Counted from the first letter of the stretch, positions 8,975 through 18,103 are shown. The stretch is DNA of 64,000 nucleotides from Paraburkholderia caffeinitolerans (GCF_902859945.1 NZ_CADIKL010000041.1:1-64000); one strand, 5' to 3'. Notes: generated from the sequence alone by a model not told the origin. Numbers and translations are program-made.

Positions 8975-10303
8975 TCAACCCAGAGCCACCGACGTGTTTC
9001 TTCCGTCGACGGGTTCTTGCGTTGCGGCAACGATAATCTTCAGGTCGGCCTCATAGCTTCTGGCAGCCAGCAAGTAGCAGAGCGCGGCTCCAATGCCGAA
9101 GCACGGCATGACTTCAAGTGCCTTTTGCAATCCCCACATGTCCGACAGCACACCGGCGACAAACGGTCCCACTGCCAGCCCGAACAGGTTCTGGAAAAGG
9201 GACAGCATGGCGCCAGCCGTCGAGCGCAGAGCGGGGTGCATGATGTCAAGCACCACACCAATCGCCACACCAGCGGTACACGCCATCAGGAATCCGCCGA
9301 TTGCGATAGGCAGAAAGCCGGAAAATCGTCCGGAGAACGCAGATACCAATACAACGCAGGTGAGCAGACACAGGAGCGCAGTAACCAGCAGTTTGTTGCG
9401 CGCGCGGCGAGCCCCGAAGGCATCCACGATGTATCCCCAAAACACCGTGCCAACACCACCCAGCAGTACCACGAGTGCTGCCTGTTTTGCTGCGGCCTCG
9501 CCGGTGTATCCCTGAAAGCGCATCAGGTAGCTCGGAAGCCAGGCCCACACAGTGGAAACGATGATGACCTGAAGGGATGTGCCAACGCAGGTCCACCAGA
9601 CCGTGCGCGAGCTGGTCAGTCCGCGCACGATGCGGCGCGTACCCGCCATCACCGACGTGTTGACATCATTTGCGCCGCGTGTGATGGAGACCGTCTGATA
9701 GTCGCGTACCAGCAGGTACAGGCACGAGACGATCACACCTGGAATTCCGACTACGCCGAAGGCGGCCCGCCATCTCCAGTGTGCCGCGATGATGCCGCCG
9801 AGGAGTACGCCCAGCACGGCCCCAAACGAGCTCGCGGCAAAGAGCGCGCCGAGCAACGTCGAGCGCAGCCGCTTTGGGAACAGGGTGCCAATCAACGCCG
9901 CCCCTACAGAGCCGTATCCGGCCTCGCCGGCACCTACCACGGCGCGGGCAATGAACATTTGCGTATAGCTCGTGGCGAACATGCACGATATGGTCGCGAA
10001 GCTCCACACGGTACCCATCACGAATACGCTCTTGACACGGCTGAACCGGTCGGCAACCAGGGCTACCGGTAGACCACCAAGTGCGACGACAACGGAAATG
10101 ATGGAGACAAGTCCGCCAAGTTGCTTGTCCGACAGATTCCAGGCTTCCTTTAAATGTGGAAACAGTGAAACGATGACCTGACGATCGACGTAGTCGAATA
10201 GCATCAATGCGAAGGTCATGGCGAACGCGAACCATGCCTGCGCTCGCCCGCTGACGTAGCCATCGGGACCACCGATTCGATCATCGGCGATATGGGTTTG
10301 CAT
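8975..10303 (-). CDS. MFS transporter (ACS/aromatic-acid symporter type)
   Basis: 442-aa major facilitator with twelve hydrophobic segments. The first helix has FDYVDRQVIVSLFPHLKEAW and the loop 2-3 motif is GLPVALVADRFSRVKS. A longer frame extends upstream, but ATG 10303 is preceded by GGAGA 5 nt away and starts where family similarity begins. It is last of the group BKACE-2/NTF2-like/SDR/MFS and likely imports the substrate. A T8G7 homopolymer lies 47-61 bp upstream. Confidence 0.85.
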   Translation of the reverse strand: MQTHIADDRIGGPDGYVSGRAQAWFAFAMTFALMLFDYVDRQVIVSLFPHLKEAWNLSDKQLGGLVSIISVVVALGGLPVALVADRFSRVKSVFVMGTVWSFATISCMFATSYTQMFIARAVVGAGEAGYGSVGAALIGTLFPKRLRSTLLGALFAASSFGAVLGVLLGGIIAAHWRWRAAFGVVGIPGVIVSCLYLLVRDYQTVSITRGANDVNTSVMAGTRRIVRGLTSSRTVWWTCVGTSLQVIIVSTVWAWLPSYLMRFQGYTGEAAAKQAALVVLLGGVGTVFWGYIVDAFGARRARNKLLVTALLCLLTCVVLVSAFSGRFSGFLPIAIGGFLMACTAGVAIGVVLDIMHPALRSTAGAMLSLFQNLFGLAVGPFVAGVLSDMWGLQKALEVMPCFGIGAALCYLLAARSYEADLKIIVAATQEPVDGRNTSVALG

Positions 10304-10349
10304 GCCTGTCTCCTGTGACATGCGCGCAGGGCGCGCATGAGTCGTTCTC

Positions 10350-10364
10350 TTTTTTTTGGGGGGG
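10350..10364. repeat. T8G7 homopolymer tract upstream of MFS gene
   Basis: Eight T then seven G in a row (plus strand) sit in the leader of the MFS gene, 47-61 bp before its start codon. Such tracts are slippage-prone. In this GC-rich context it is unusual, but nothing shows that length changes matter. Confidence 0.5.
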
Positions 10365-10582
10365 CGTTGCCAGGTAGCCGGTGTTGCCGTCTGCACCGAT
10401 CCGGCCTCTCGCTCAGCGTTGCTGAACTCGTTCCTCCGCCAGCGACCACGTTCCAGATCCGTCTGCCGGGAGATGCGCCTCCATGCCTGCATCGACGAGT
10501 CGGCTGCCTTGGGCCTTGCAAATTCGCGGATTCGCTCGAACCCGTAGAGCGGGTCGTCCCTGGCCATCCACAGATTTTCAAT

Positions 10583-11329
10583 CTACATGGCGGTCTTTCC
10601 GCCATTAACTGCCAGGATTTGACCCGAGATGTACCTGGATTGATCCGAGGACAGGAAGAGAATGGCGTCTGCCACTTCCTCAGGAGTGCCAATGCGACCT
10701 GCCGGAATGGTTGCGGCTACTGCGGCGATTTTTTCCGCGCCGCCCGCAATGCGTCCCAGCATGCCTGTGTCGATGGGGCCAGGTGCCACGGCATTCACAC
10801 GCACGTTGAATTTGCTGGCTTCGAGTGCCGCTGACTTGGTCAGCCCCTCAACTGCGTGTTTGCTCGCCACATACATCGGGTTCTGGGCGTTGCCTCGGCT
10901 TCCCATGGTGGAGGAAAGGTTGACAATCACGCCTTGCTTCTGTGCCAGCATGACGCGCAACTCGTGCTTCATGCTGAGAAAGGTTCCGAGGACGTTTGCA
11001 TCAAAAGTCGCCGTATAGGATTCCACCGTCTGCTCGACAATCGGACCAGGAGTCCCTTCTGTTCCCGCACTATTCACAGCGACGTCGAGTCGACCAAAGC
11101 GCGAAACCGTGTATTCGACGAGTTGACGAACCTGATCCTCGTTGCTGACGTCGGCGCGCACGAACATCGCTTCACAGCCAAGTTCGCGCAACTGAACAAC
11201 AAGCGCCTCTCCGGCGTCAGCGTTTCGGCCGGAGCAAACCAGTCGGGCTCCCTGGTGACCAAAGGCGAGAGCGGTTGCGTAGCCGATGCCGGCAGTGGCA
11301 CCCGTTACAAGCACGACAGATTGAGTCAT
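10583..11329 (-). CDS. Short-chain dehydrogenase/reductase (SDR)
   Basis: 248-aa classical SDR: TGATAGIGYATA nucleotide motif near residue 8, NSAG near 86, catalytic Ser in NLSSTMGSRG and YVASK (Tyr and Lys) near 150. The frame also has an ATG at 11341, but the GGGGAA six bases before ATG 11329 makes the MTQS start more likely. Second or third gene of the BKACE-2 operon. An SDR could oxidise a beta-hydroxy acid to the beta-keto acid that BKACE-2 cleaves, as in carnitine-type pathways; this is inference. Confidence 0.85.
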   Translation of the reverse strand: MTQSVVLVTGATAGIGYATALAFGHQGARLVCSGRNADAGEALVVQLRELGCEAMFVRADVSNEDQVRQLVEYTVSRFGRLDVAVNSAGTEGTPGPIVEQTVESYTATFDANVLGTFLSMKHELRVMLAQKQGVIVNLSSTMGSRGNAQNPMYVASKHAVEGLTKSAALEASKFNVRVNAVAPGPIDTGMLGRIAGGAEKIAAVAATIPAGRIGTPEEVADAILFLSSDQSRYISGQILAVNGGKTAM

Positions 11330-11557
11330 TGCATTCCCCATGAATAAGAGACCATTTCAAAAGGCCTCGCAGAGCCATTTAGCCTTCTCGGCAGGTGTTG
11401 GATTGGCCCGATGAGTCGGTGGGGACCCGTGGAACACCGGGCCCTGACGACGCCTGCGAGTGCCAGGCTAGTCAAACGTTGCTGATGTATGTCGAGTTGG
11501 GGGCGACCCTCGCTACCGACGCTTTGGGAGCAAGGGCAAGTGGTTGGCCCTTTTACC

Positions 11558-11995
11558 TTACGACGCGAAAGTGATCCGAGGATCGAGGCGCCTGATGAGC
11601 CAATCGCCACCGTCATTGCATGCGAGTTCGCATTCCACGTCCGCCAACATGGCCGCCACCGCACGGTCCGCGGGGAGCATGGGCGGTGCGCCCTTGTCAG
11701 AGCGATAAACGGTCAGGCCAAATTCAGCTTTAGCCACTGATCCGCTATGTTCCACGAGCAAAAAATTCGTGACACAGTGTCGCGTAAACAGCGTCGCGGA
11801 CCGCTGGTTCAGGGACGCAAGGATCTGTTGTTGCCCGTGGAGTGCATTGCCGCCCCGTTCCCAAATGCCATCGGGCGTGAAGCACCTGGAAGCACGGGAA
11901 TAGTCGCTGCGATCGAGGGCGTGATACATGCGTATCACCGTTTGCCCGGCGGCAATGACAAGGGACCAACGCTCTGGGCTGTTCATGGTTTCCAT
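11558..11995 (-). CDS. NTF2-like / SnoaL-family small protein
   Basis: About 145 aa from ATG 11995 (ATG 11986 also possible; the longer open frame reaching 12172 overlaps BKACE-2 and lacks family similarity). It has the cone-fold pattern MYHALDRSDYSRASRCFTPDGIWERGGNALHGQQQI and a later FLLVEHSGSVAKAEFGLTVYR strand, as in SnoaL-like ketosteroid-isomerase superfamily members. These act as isomerases, dehydratases or hydroxylase subunits. It lies between BKACE-2 and the SDR, so it probably takes part in the same pathway. Activity unknown. Confidence 0.65.
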   Translation of the reverse strand: METMNSPERWSLVIAAGQTVIRMYHALDRSDYSRASRCFTPDGIWERGGNALHGQQQILASLNQRSATLFTRHCVTNFLLVEHSGSVAKAEFGLTVYRSDKGAPPMLPADRAVAAMLADVECELACNDGGDWLIRRLDPRITFAS

Positions 11996-12083
11996 TACCT
12001 GAAATGTCTCCCCGCTAACGACCGCGAGTGGTGTACAAGAAACGTGCGTTTGTGGGGCAGCGCCCCCCAGGACTGAAGCCTGG

Positions 12084-13142
12084 TCAGGCGGCTTTCTGCA
12101 GGAAACCCTGTTGCGCGCCATTGCGATTGGGCGCGAAGCCATTGGCCTGCAGCGTTTCCTCAACCGTGTCATAGAACACGCCTATCCTGCACATTTCGCG
12201 CGCTTGCTTGGCCGTAGCGATTGGGCGGCTCATTTCCCGGGAGATACGCACCAGTTGCTCGATCTGTGCCACCGTACCCATTTTCTCCGTACGGGTCTGG
12301 TTCCAGAGCGTGTCTTCGGTGCCGCATCGAACATGCAGCCCCATCGCAATGCCAATCGTGTTCACGGGTAGCACGTTAAGTACGGAACTCTCCACCGTTA
12401 GCACTGCGCCATCGGGCACGGCGCGCACGAAGTTGGCCATGCTGTAGATACTCGGCGAGTCCATGCCCCCGCCAATGGCTACCCAATTCATGACCAATGG
12501 ACCCTTGTAGATTCCGCGGCGAATCAGTCGCTCCACAGATTCGAAGCTGTTGATGTTGTAGCACTGAAACTCGCTCTGGATCCCGGCCGCGGTCAGGCGG
12601 CGGATGTGTTCTTCGACCCAGCCCGGCTGCGCCGGCACGGTCATCTCTTTGTAGGCATTGAAGACCGCAGGGTCTTCCATTGAACTGCCCACAATGTCGC
12701 GATGGTCAAACTGCTCAAGAATATTCATCTGCGACGTATTTACGGTTACCGTAACCTGGTCGGGCTTGGGGTCGAGTTCAGCCAGCATGTGGCGCGTATC
12801 GTCCGACAGCCACTTTGCAGCCGCGCCTTCCGATTCGGGCGCGAAACTGATTGATCCGCCAACCTGAATGATCATGTCCGGTACGCGGGCGCGGACGCCT
12901 GCGATGAGCTCATTGAACTTGGACAGGCGCTTGGAGCCTTTGCCATCGAGTTCGCGTACATGCAGGTGCAGCACGGTGGCACCTGCGTTGTAGCAATCCA
13001 CTGCTTTCTGGATTTGCTCTTCCATGGTGACGGCGATGTCCTCGGGAAAGTCCGACGGAATCCACGATGGGGCATAAGGGGCAGCGGTGATAATCAGCGG
13101 TTGCTGGTTTTGGGGAAACAGGTGTCCGTCTAGAAAATTCAT
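12084..13142 (-). CDS. BKACE-family beta-keto acid cleavage enzyme (DUF849), copy 2
   Basis: 352 aa, a second and clearly different member of the family. HLHVRELDGKG near residue 59 supplies the metal histidines and VRCGTEDTLWNQTR near 280 the conserved acidic loop. N-terminal ITAAPYAPSWIPSD and the longer length set it apart from copy 1. First gene of the leftward operon with the NTF2-like, SDR and MFS genes. Its upstream region 13208-13386 is the second copy of the AraC-type control segment. Two BKACEs under one regulator suggest two beta-keto intermediates or a two-substrate pathway. Confidence 0.85.
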   Translation of the reverse strand: MNFLDGHLFPQNQQPLIITAAPYAPSWIPSDFPEDIAVTMEEQIQKAVDCYNAGATVLHLHVRELDGKGSKRLSKFNELIAGVRARVPDMIIQVGGSISFAPESEGAAAKWLSDDTRHMLAELDPKPDQVTVTVNTSQMNILEQFDHRDIVGSSMEDPAVFNAYKEMTVPAQPGWVEEHIRRLTAAGIQSEFQCYNINSFESVERLIRRGIYKGPLVMNWVAIGGGMDSPSIYSMANFVRAVPDGAVLTVESSVLNVLPVNTIGIAMGLHVRCGTEDTLWNQTRTEKMGTVAQIEQLVRISREMSRPIATAKQAREMCRIGVFYDTVEETLQANGFAPNRNGAQQGFLQKAA

Positions 13143-13207
13143 GGTAGGTATGGGAAAAGAATTGACGAAGGTTCCGGCACCTCCGACTCTCGGAAGGTCG
13201 ATAAGAC

Positions 13208-13386
13208 GATCTGAGATGTGGTTGGCGAATCGACGCGGACGTGGCCAGATGACGAATAGTCTACGAATCGCAGGCCTTCGTTTTTCTCACATTTGATGAC
13301 ATAGCGATCTCATTTCGTGACAGCATGAAAGGGACTCCGGGTTTCTACGCAGAACGGAACCGGAGCACGCGCCACATGGACGAGAT
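13208..13386. repeat. Duplicated regulatory segment, copy 2
   Basis: Close repeat of 7631-7806 located upstream of BKACE-2. In copy 1 the segment leads into the araC-type gene. Here the similarity stops near 13386 and unrelated sequence (a CHAT-protein tail) follows, so the duplication is cut exactly where a regulator gene would start. Confidence 0.85.
13290..13322. promoter_or_regulatory. Predicted AraC-type operator (direct repeats), copy 2
   Basis: The same CATTTGATGACA and CATTTCGTGACA pair occurs at 13290-13301 and 13311-13322, again 21 bp apart, 148 bp before BKACE-2. Identity of both half-sites to copy 1 implies one regulator for both operons. Confidence 0.55.
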
Positions 13387-13457
13387 GCTGGATCTCATGA
13401 AACTCGATTCAAGCGAGTACGCGCACCCGGCTTTTTGGGCGCCGTTTAGTCTGGCTT
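13379..13457 (+). pseudogene. C-terminal relic of a CHAT-domain protein
   Basis: The frame encodes DEMLDLMKLDSSEYAHPAFW followed by APFSL. This resembles the very end of CHAT-domain (caspase-like) proteins, where a YAHPxxWAPFxLVGE block closes the domain. Only about 26 codons match; the rest of the 13325-13573 frame does not. It starts where the duplicated control segment ends. The region 13574-13889 contains no gene that I recognise. Confidence 0.4.
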
Positions 13458-13760
13458 CCTCGGAGCCTTGCAAGAAGCTGCAGGCAGATAGAGCGAAATC
13501 GGTTACAGGAATCTTGGGACCGATGAAACAGAACCACAAAGGCCTGAGTTTCTACGTGAAACACCGGGCTTGATTTCGCCCGCAAGCACGGGCACTTCGT
13601 AGCAACAAATTGTCCGACCGGTCGGTTTTGGCGAGCGCCCACCTGCATTGCAACGAATTGAATTGCAGAACTGAAATTTCAATTCCACATTTGAGATTGT
13701 CTACGACTTTGCCCCGGATAAATCCGCTATGAATCCACGCTAAACGGACGATATTTGCTG

Positions 13761-13776
13761 TGGCTTGCTTTTTGCT
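13761..13776 (+). promoter_or_regulatory. Possible sigma-54 promoter
   Basis: TGGCTTGCTTTTTGCT fits the -24/-12 pattern TGGCACG-N4-TTGCW, with the GG and GC dinucleotides correctly spaced. It points to the small ORF at 13890 (about 100-nt leader). No activator gene is adjacent. Confidence 0.35.
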
Positions 13777-13889
13777 TGAGTCGAGCGACGTTCTTGGCAA
13801 CCTCCCTTCCGGCAAGAAGGCCCTGAATGAATGCACTGGCCACCTTGCCCGAAGGATGAGACGCTCCTTTTCAAATGTAAGGTAAGGCA

Positions 13890-14093
13890 ATGACTGATTA
13901 CAGCAAACGAAACGAAGCCTGGCGCGATGGCGAACATCGCGTCGCGCGCGAAAGAACCGTAGACGTCGATCAATCGGCAACGAGCGACGGCTCGAACGGC
14001 GTGCAGCGTCACGGCACGAATTGGGCGTGGGCGAGAAGCAACGTTCACTACGACTGGATGGATCACGCGTCGCCGTTCGATAACCGGAATTGA
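13890..14093 (+). CDS. Small hypothetical protein
   Basis: 67 aa, hydrophilic and charged, with no signal peptide or membrane segment (MTDYSKRNEAW start, NNxxDWMDHASPF-like end). No family recognised. Supported by AAGG about 5 nt before the ATG and by the sigma-54-like site 115 bp upstream. The longer antisense frame over the same bases lacks any recognisable domain. The 270 bp from here to pyruvate carboxylase show no gene. Confidence 0.4.
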   Translation: MTDYSKRNEAWRDGEHRVARERTVDVDQSATSDGSNGVQRHGTNWAWARSNVHYDWMDHASPFDNRN

Positions 14094-14366
14094 CGCTGTC
14101 TCGGGTCAATAGCGTGTTGCCCCCGGTTGACGACCGCCAGGCGAGTCGCCCACTCACGTCATCGCTTAGTCGGCTGAGCACCGCTCGTCGTCGTAATGTC
14201 GATGGCGACTGTCCGGCGACATGGTAAGAATGCTGATAGCCGGAGGCGGCCCGATGCAATTGCAAACCACCGATGCGAGTGATCGTACGCTGTTCAGCGA
14301 TTCGATCCGGGAGCGGATCGATCGCGTTGGCGGACTTTATTCAACCATTACCAATTCATAGCCGAC

Positions 14367-17300
14367 GTGACTCCTATCCCCATCCAGTCCATTCTTGTCG
14401 CGAATCGATCGGAAATCTCGATTCGCGTGATGCGCGCCGCCGCGGAGTTGAACATCCGCACCGTGGCGATCTATTCGAAAGAAGACCGTCTGGCACTGCA
14501 TCGCTTCAAGGCCGACGAGAGCTACCTGATTGGTGAAGGCAAGAAGCCGCTCGCCGCATATCTCGACATCGACGACATTTTGCGCGTCGCGCGGCAGGCG
14601 AAGGTCGACGCGATCCATCCCGGCTACGGATTCCTCTCTGAGAATCCCGATTTCGCGCAGGCCGTCATCGATGCCGGTATCCGCTGGATCGGTCCTGCGC
14701 CGGACGTGATGCGCACGCTCGGCAACAAGGTGGCCGCACGCAACGCCGCCATTGCCGCAGGCGTGCCCGTGATGCCCGCGACCGCGCCGCTGCCGGACGA
14801 TCTCGATACGTGCCACCGGCTGGCGGCGGAGGTCGGCTATCCGCTGATGCTCAAGGCAAGCTGGGGCGGGGGCGGGCGCGGGATGCGCGTGCTCGAGAGC
14901 GAGCGTGATCTCGAGGCTTCGCTCGCTGCGGCGCGGCGCGAGGCGCTGGCCGCGTTCGGCAACGACGAGGTCTATGTCGAGAAACTCGTGCGCAACGCGC
15001 GGCATGTCGAGGTGCAGGTGCTCGGCGATTTGCACGGCACGGTCGTGCATCTGTACGAGCGCGACTGCACGGTGCAGCGTCGCAATCAGAAGGTGGTCGA
15101 ACGTGCGCCTGCACCGTACCTTGATCACGAAGGCCGCCAGGCGCTGTGTGAATCGGCGCTGCGCTTGATGCGCGCGGTCGGTTACACGCATGCGGGCACC
15201 GTTGAATTCCTGATGGACGCCGACACCGGAAAGTTCTATTTCATCGAGGTGAACCCGCGCATCCAGGTCGAGCACACGGTGACCGAGATGATCACCGGCA
15301 TCGACATTGTGAAGGCGCAGATCCGTATCACGGAAGGCGGCCAGATCGGCCTCGCTGACGACGTGAGCGACGCCAGCGGCGCGCTCGTGCAGCGTGCCGC
15401 CGGCGTGCCGTCCCAGCAGGCGATCCCGCTGAACGGTCACGCGCTGCAATGCCGGATCACGACGGAGGATCCGGAGAACGACTTCCTGCCCGATTACGGG
15501 CGGCTCAGCGCCTACCGCAGCGCGGCGGGCTTCGGGGTGCGGCTCGATGCGGGCACCGCCTATGGCGGTGCGGTCATCACGCCGTACTACGACTCCCTGC
15601 TCGTCAAGGTGACGACGTGGGCGCCAACGGCGGCCGAGTCGATCCACCGGATGGATCGCGCACTGCGCGAGTTCCGGATTCGCGGCGTGGCGTCGAACCT
15701 GCAGTTTCTCGGCAACGTGATCAACCATCCGGCATTTATCGCGGGCGAGGTCACGACCCGTTTCATCGACCGCACGCCTGAACTGCTCGCAATTGCAAAG
15801 CGCGGCGATCGCGCGACGAAGCTGCTGCGCTATCTCGGCGAGCTGAACGTGAACGGCAACGGCGAGATGAGCGGACGCACGCTGCCGGCGCTGCCCTTGC
15901 CGAAACCGGTGTTGCCGAAGATCGATACGTCGGAGGCCATTCCGGCCGGCACGCGCGATCGTCTGCGCGAGCTCGGGCCGCAGAAATTCGCGAGCTGGAT
16001 GCTCGAGCAGAAGCAGGTGTTGCTGACCGATACGACGATGCGAGACGCGCACCAGTCGCTGTTCGCGACGCGCATGCGCACGGCGGACATGCTGCCGATC
16101 GCGCCGTTTTACGCCCGCGAGTTGTCGCAACTGTTCTCGCTCGAATGCTGGGGCGGCGCGACCTTCGACGTCGCGCTGCGCTTTCTGAAGGAAGATCCCT
16201 GGGAACGGCTCGCCTTGCTGCGCGAGCGCGTCCCGAACATCCTGTTCCAGATGCTGCTGCGCGGCTCGAATGCCGTGGGCTATACGAACTACGCGGACAA
16301 TGTCGTGCGCTTTTTCGTGCAGCAGGCCGCGAGCGCAGGCGTCGATGTGTTCCGCGTATTCGATTCGCTGAACTGGGTTCGCAACATGCGGGTGGCGATC
16401 GACGCGGTCGGCGAAAGCGGCATGCTGTGCGAAGGCGCGATCTGCTACACCGGCGACCTGTTCGATGCATCGCGCCCGAAGTACGACCTCAAGTATTACG
16501 TCGGCATCGCGCGCGAACTGCAGCAGGCCGGCGTGCACGTGCTCGGCATCAAGGACATGGCCGGCATCTGCCGGCCTCAGGCGGTTGCAACGCTCGTGAA
16601 GGCGCTCAAGGAGGAAACGGGGCTGCCCGTGCATTTCCACACGCACGACACGAGTGGAATTGCCGCGGCGTCGGTGCTCGCCGCGATCGACGCCGGCTGC
16701 GACGCGGTCGACGGGGCGCTTGACGCGATGAGCGGCCTCACGTCCCAGCCGAACCTGTCGAGCGTCGCGGCGGCGCTAGCCGGCAGCGAGCGCTATCCGG
16801 GGCTCGACCCGGATCGCCTGCACGAAGCATCGATGTACTGGGAGGGCGTGCGCCGCTACTACGCACCGTTCGAATCGGAGATCCGCGCCGGCACGGCCGA
16901 CGTCTACCGGCACGAGATGCCCGGCGGCCAGTACACGAACTTGCGCGAGCAGGCCCGCTCGCTCGGCATCGATCATCGCTGGACCGAAGTGTCGCGCGCG
17001 TATGCGGACGTGAACCGGCTGTTCGGCGATATCGTCAAGGTGACGCCAACCTCGAAGGTGGTCGGTGACATGGCGCTGATGATGGTCGCGAACGATCTCA
17101 GCGTGGACGACGTGCGCAACCCGGACAGGGACATCGCGTTTCCGGAGTCGGTCGTGTCGCTGTTCAAGGGCGAACTAGGTTTTCCGCCGGACGGCTTTCC
17201 TGCGGAACTGTCGCGCAAGGTGCTCAAGGGCGAGCCGCCGACGCCGTACCGTCCTGGTGACCAGCTGCCCGCTGTCGATCTCGATGCAGCGCGCACGCAG

Positions 17301-17876
17301 GCCGAGGCCGCGTGCGAGCAGCCGCTCGATGACCGGCAACTGGCGTCATACCTGATGTATCCGAAGCAGACCGTCGACTACTACGCGCACGTGCGCGCGT
17401 ACAGTGACACCTCTGTCGTGCCGACGTCCGCATTCCTGTATGGCCTGCAGCCACAGGAAGAAGTGGCGATCGACATCTCGCCCGGCAAGACGCTGCTCGT
17501 GTCGCTCCAGGGACAGCATGCCGACGGGCAAGACGGCGTGGTGAAGGTGCAGTTCGAGCTGAACGGCCAGTCGCGCACGGCGCTCGTCGAACCGAAGACG
17601 ACCGTGCACGCGGGCAAGGAGCGCCACGGCCTGCAGCGCGCCGATCCGGCCAATCCATTGCATGTCGCCGCGCCGATGCCGGGCTCGGTGGTGACGGTGG
17701 CGGTGCAGCCTGGTCAGCGTGTGGCGGCCGGCACGACGCTGATCGCGCTCGAGGCGATGAAGATGGAAACGCACATTGCGGCGGAGCGCGATTGCGAAAT
17801 CGTTTCCGTGCATGTGAAGCCCGGTGAGCGGGTGGCGGCGAAGGACCTGCTGATCGAGCTGAGGGGGGATGTGTAA
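14367..17876 (+). CDS. pyc: Pyruvate carboxylase
   Basis: 1169-aa single-chain biotin enzyme that carboxylates pyruvate to oxaloacetate (anaplerosis). Order: biotin carboxylase/ATP-grasp (about residues 1-450, with KASWGGGGRGMR near 166 and FIEVNPRIQVEHTVTE near 292), carboxyltransferase TIM barrel (about 545-800, starting TDTTMRDAHQSLFATRMRT), the conserved linker domain (PFESEIRAGTADVYRHEMPGG) and a C-terminal biotinyl domain with EAMKMETH, whose Lys carries biotin. Length is normal. The start is GTG with no strong ribosome site. It stands alone, with no operon partners. Confidence 0.95.
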   Translation: MTPIPIQSILVANRSEISIRVMRAAAELNIRTVAIYSKEDRLALHRFKADESYLIGEGKKPLAAYLDIDDILRVARQAKVDAIHPGYGFLSENPDFAQAVIDAGIRWIGPAPDVMRTLGNKVAARNAAIAAGVPVMPATAPLPDDLDTCHRLAAEVGYPLMLKASWGGGGRGMRVLESERDLEASLAAARREALAAFGNDEVYVEKLVRNARHVEVQVLGDLHGTVVHLYERDCTVQRRNQKVVERAPAPYLDHEGRQALCESALRLMRAVGYTHAGTVEFLMDADTGKFYFIEVNPRIQVEHTVTEMITGIDIVKAQIRITEGGQIGLADDVSDASGALVQRAAGVPSQQAIPLNGHALQCRITTEDPENDFLPDYGRLSAYRSAAGFGVRLDAGTAYGGAVITPYYDSLLVKVTTWAPTAAESIHRMDRALREFRIRGVASNLQFLGNVINHPAFIAGEVTTRFIDRTPELLAIAKRGDRATKLLRYLGELNVNGNGEMSGRTLPALPLPKPVLPKIDTSEAIPAGTRDRLRELGPQKFASWMLEQKQVLLTDTTMRDAHQSLFATRMRTADMLPIAPFYARELSQLFSLECWGGATFDVALRFLKEDPWERLALLRERVPNILFQMLLRGSNAVGYTNYADNVVRFFVQQAASAGVDVFRVFDSLNWVRNMRVAIDAVGESGMLCEGAICYTGDLFDASRPKYDLKYYVGIARELQQAGVHVLGIKDMAGICRPQAVATLVKALKEETGLPVHFHTHDTSGIAAASVLAAIDAGCDAVDGALDAMSGLTSQPNLSSVAAALAGSERYPGLDPDRLHEASMYWEGVRRYYAPFESEIRAGTADVYRHEMPGGQYTNLREQARSLGIDHRWTEVSRAYADVNRLFGDIVKVTPTSKVVGDMALMMVANDLSVDDVRNPDRDIAFPESVVSLFKGELGFPPDGFPAELSRKVLKGEPPTPYRPGDQLPAVDLDAARTQAEAACEQPLDDRQLASYLMYPKQTVDYYAHVRAYSDTSVVPTSAFLYGLQPQEEVAIDISPGKTLLVSLQGQHADGQDGVVKVQFELNGQSRTALVEPKTTVHAGKERHGLQRADPANPLHVAAPMPGSVVTVAVQPGQRVAAGTTLIALEAMKMETHIAAERDCEIVSVHVKPGERVAAKDLLIELRGDV

Positions 17877-17986
17877 GGCAGACGGGTTCTGATGTATCAC
17901 GAGGCGGTGGGCACGTGAACGAGGGGGTTAGCAGCCATTGCAGGGCTTTCGAACCTGTCCGCATTAATGAGCAACTGTCTTACCAG

Positions 17987-18103
17987 TCAAGCCGTGTGGA
18001 TGGACTCATCCCACGGCTTTCCTGTTTTTGCGATGGCGTTGAGGATAGTAAGCAGCTTTCGCATGCAGGCGACCAGGACCACCTTGTTCGGCTTACCGGT
18101 CGC
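17987..18103 (-). pseudogene. 3' fragment of an IS110-family transposase
   Basis: On the minus strand the frame reads GKPNKVVLVACMRKLLTILN then AIAKTGKPWDESIHTA and stop. This is the standard C-terminus of IS110/IS1111 transposases. Similarity ends abruptly at about 18103, where a different IS110-like transposase begins on the plus strand, so one element interrupted or recombined with another. Confidence 0.65.

Noticed and set aside
8861..10072. A 403-codon plus-strand frame opposite the MFS gene
   Set aside because: Composition (Gln/His/Arg/Ala-rich) and lack of domains mark it as antisense to the clear MFS gene.
13552..14265. A 237-codon minus frame upstream of pyruvate carboxylase
   Set aside because: No domain, start signal or consistent composition; the short plus ORF at 13890 has a better ribosome site.
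14337..16646. A 769-codon open frame on the minus strand opposite pyruvate carboxylase
   Set aside because: Arg/His-rich shadow of a high-GC coding strand; the plus strand encodes all pyruvate carboxylase motifs without interruption.
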